NCBI GenBank assembly: GCA_900618425.1
Contig: UZAN01039380.1
Coordinates: forward strand, 53,530-117,529
Source of the DNA: Echinostoma caproni
Lineage: Eukaryota > Platyhelminthes > Trematoda > Plagiorchiida > Echinostomatidae
DNA length: 64,000 nucleotides
Direction: 5' to 3'
Shown: positions 62,288-64,000 of the stretch, piece after piece
Position numbering within the stretch: position 1 is the first letter of the stretch
How the letters are laid out: every line of letters starts with the position of its first letter
Notes under the pieces: generated by a model
What the model saw: only the letters and a program-made list of their open reading frames with translations
The model's database searches: none
Told to the model about the DNA's origin: nothing
Position numbers and translations under genes: made by a program

Positions 62288-62791
62288 ATGCTATGTTTGG
62301 GTATTCGTCTCACACATATGAGCAAGAGGTTCGCTAAAAGTGTCAATCATCACATTAGTTTCCTATTGTGCCTGAGAGTTCGGCATAAACAATTTTACAG
62401 ACTGTTTTGTTTTGCATTGGAGAGCAAAACTTTGAACAAGGTCATTGTCAGAAACGTTTTTATGTCGGTAGCCGAGGCATCATGTGTCCAGTTTGACTGG
62501 GCTTCAACAAAAGTGTCCATATTGACAAAGCTGGCAGTAATATTTAGGCATTTTCTGTTAAGTGAAAGGAACTATATCATTTCCTATTATGGAGTACACT
62601 ATTCGACCCGTGAGTTACTGTCTAATGAATACCAGACGATAAATACACTCAATGCAGTGCAAAACCAACGGACGCTGAGAATCGACAATAAAATTAGAAT
62701 GAAACTCGTTCTAGCCAGACAATTAGGTAACAAAAAGAAAAACAACCCGACAAGAGAAGTTCGTTCAACTGGATTTCCAGTTCATTCGTAA
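62288..62791 (+). CDS. Hypothetical 167-codon open frame, unidentified
   Basis: One of the three longest ATG-started frames in the window, and the only one of them not explained by a LINE. It begins MLCLGIRLTHMSKRFAKSVN. An in-frame TAG lies just upstream, so the ATG at 62,288 is the first possible start. It is rich in K and R towards the end (GNKKKNNPTRE) with mixed hydrophobic segments, and shows no transmembrane or catalytic pattern. It could be a single-exon gene, an exon, or a chance frame in old repeat DNA upstream of LINE family A copy 2. The composition does not settle it. Confidence 0.25.
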   Translation: MLCLGIRLTHMSKRFAKSVNHHISFLLCLRVRHKQFYRLFCFALESKTLNKVIVRNVFMSVAEASCVQFDWASTKVSILTKLAVIFRHFLLSERNYIISYYGVHYSTRELLSNEYQTINTLNAVQNQRTLRIDNKIRMKLVLARQLGNKKKNNPTREVRSTGFPVHS

Positions 62792-63252
62792 AATATCAGA
62801 GAAACTTACGAAGCTGGCAATGTATGATACAGAATTTGTCTGCAGACTCTTGTATACGACCTCAGAATTGGTGCATGACGTTGTATTCGGTTAGTGCGTC
62901 CAATCCCAAAAGGAGAAGCTCAGGGGATGCACCTCACCCACCTTCCGTTATATGTATGTTTATTCCCCAAGAACAATCAGGTTGCTCTTACATTCATCAA
63001 TATAATACATTGATAGATCGATATATTATTAAGTTTCGCTCCTAGAACTTTGTCCCTCTCTTTACTTCTAGAGTGACATTCAGGACAAGAAACGATTTGC
63101 TTTTCAAGACGCAAATTTGAGCGACATATCTGGGAGTTAAACATAATGAGAGTCAATATATTTGAAAGACAAATGTGTGTAAAGTTGTTATTTTATATGA
63201 AACCACTAATCGGGCCCTTGTTGTTTTCCTTTTTGTAAATTCATGTTAAATT
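62792..63252. other. No recognisable gene
   Basis: Nothing supported. Confidence 0.5.
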
Positions 63253-63340
63253 TTAACCTTCACGGGAATCGAACTATCTGTGAACATCGGCTACAAAGCG
63301 AAGGAATCAGAAGAGTGAACGCTACGTTTCGATAAAAAAA
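63253..63340 (-). mobile_element. tRNA-like SINE head, different family
   Basis: The minus strand reads GTAGCGTTCACTCTTCTGATTCC and then AGTTCGATTCCCGTGAAGG, a clean B box about 50 bases after the start. The spacing is tRNA-like, but the anticodon and acceptor arms do not pair, so it is a tRNA-derived repeat and not a tRNA gene. Its head differs from the main SINE family. Confidence 0.5.
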
Positions 63341-64000
63341 CAATCAATGTCCTTTTTACGGTTTAGAATGAAAGGGTTTGATTGGAAAGATTTCTTCCGC
63401 ATCGCACACACGATACGAGTGTGTCACGCGGCCTCAGATTGGTTGCATCCTCCTGGATTATCGCACCTTCCGTGCGTCTATACCTGGTGACGTTATCCAC
63501 GGGCAGGACAACATCGGTTACCGATTTGGTTGCTTTATTTGGTTGACATCAGTCCAAATGAATTGCGGGAGGAAAGAACATAAAACAAAATAGGTTGCAT
63601 TCTGTAAAACACAAAACTTCTTGTGTTATTTTTACAAAAATCATAAATATAGGGTTGCTTTTTGGCATGAGCTCACTGATGACGATTATTGAAAACTCCG
63701 TAAAGAGGAAACACATTTTTATTGGAAAACTATAATTATTGTAGGGCGATACGAATAAACCATTTATGGATCTCCCAGTCCGTCCCACCCCACGTAAGCA
63801 TTAGGAAATTTTGCTTCTGATTGCATAGTGTTCTCTGCAATTATCAAATACAGAAGCGCTTGTCTTAACATGGTTGTTGCCCAGGTAACGGTTTTTTTTT
63901 CAGACGCCTCAGGCTGGTCGTTTTGGGTGAGATAGCGACAAATTTCGCTTGAACAAACAGGTATATTGCAGTTGCTGAATCCAAACCAACTAGGAGTGTT
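63341..64000. other. No recognisable gene
   Basis: Short frames of 71-79 codons on both strands, none with a recognisable domain. Window end. Confidence 0.45.

Noticed and set aside
63253..63340. Possible genuine tRNA gene
   Set aside because: The B box and spacing fit, but the acceptor and anticodon arms do not pair. The same applies to the other SINE heads in the window.
1..64000. Bacterial-type features: operons, CRISPR arrays, phage or integron modules
   Set aside because: No spaced direct-repeat array, no tightly packed co-directional genes and no ribosome-binding pattern. The repeats and LINEs show an animal genome.

Overview
The window is nuclear DNA from a eukaryote, most likely a parasitic flatworm and probably a trematode. 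The evidence is an A+T-rich background (about 60% by eye), no dense gene layout, several families of degraded LINE reverse transcriptases, and many tRNA-headed SINE-like repeats. One long element has the single-ORF endonuclease-RT style common in trematode and cestode genomes. The flatworm call rests on remembered resemblance of these LINE proteins, not on a database search. Nothing points to a bacterium, virus or organelle: there are no operons, ribosome binding sites, rRNA or CRISPR. Several single N bases suggest a draft assembly.

Layout. 0-12.8 kb is almost empty: two SINE-like pieces, microsatellites and a hairpin-bearing repeat near 8.1 kb. 12.8-15.0 kb holds a decayed CR1-like LINE on the minus strand (family A). 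16.7-17.0 kb has a further RT remnant. 18.8-19.1 kb holds a SINE-like repeat. 19.1-26.4 kb is mostly featureless apart from a CpG-rich stretch near 24.6-25.0 kb. 26.5-27.0 kb has a SINE beside an RT fragment of a different LINE type. 30.2-33.0 kb is a SINE-rich cluster with an inverted-repeat element. 33-39 kb holds microsatellites only. 43.4-45.5 kb and 50.0-50.8 kb hold two more minus-strand CR1-like LINEs (families B and C). 47.49-47.76 kb contains a near-perfect spacerless palindrome with hammerhead-like, Penelope-type motifs and a probable 10-bp target-site duplication. 53.5-57.3 kb is the best-preserved mobile element, an RTE-like LINE on the plus strand with endonuclease and RT but many stops and frameshifts. 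61.2-62.1 kb is a second copy of LINE family A. 58.5-59.1 kb and 63.3 kb carry more SINE-like repeats.

Host genes are barely visible. Three open frames look possibly genuine but cannot be identified: 52,820-53,131 (minus), 39,817-39,966 (plus) and 62,288-62,791 (plus). The region reads as intergenic or intronic DNA shaped by retrotransposon turnover. I found no multi-gene system. The most interesting signal is the palindromic, ribozyme-motif-bearing insertion at 47.5 kb.
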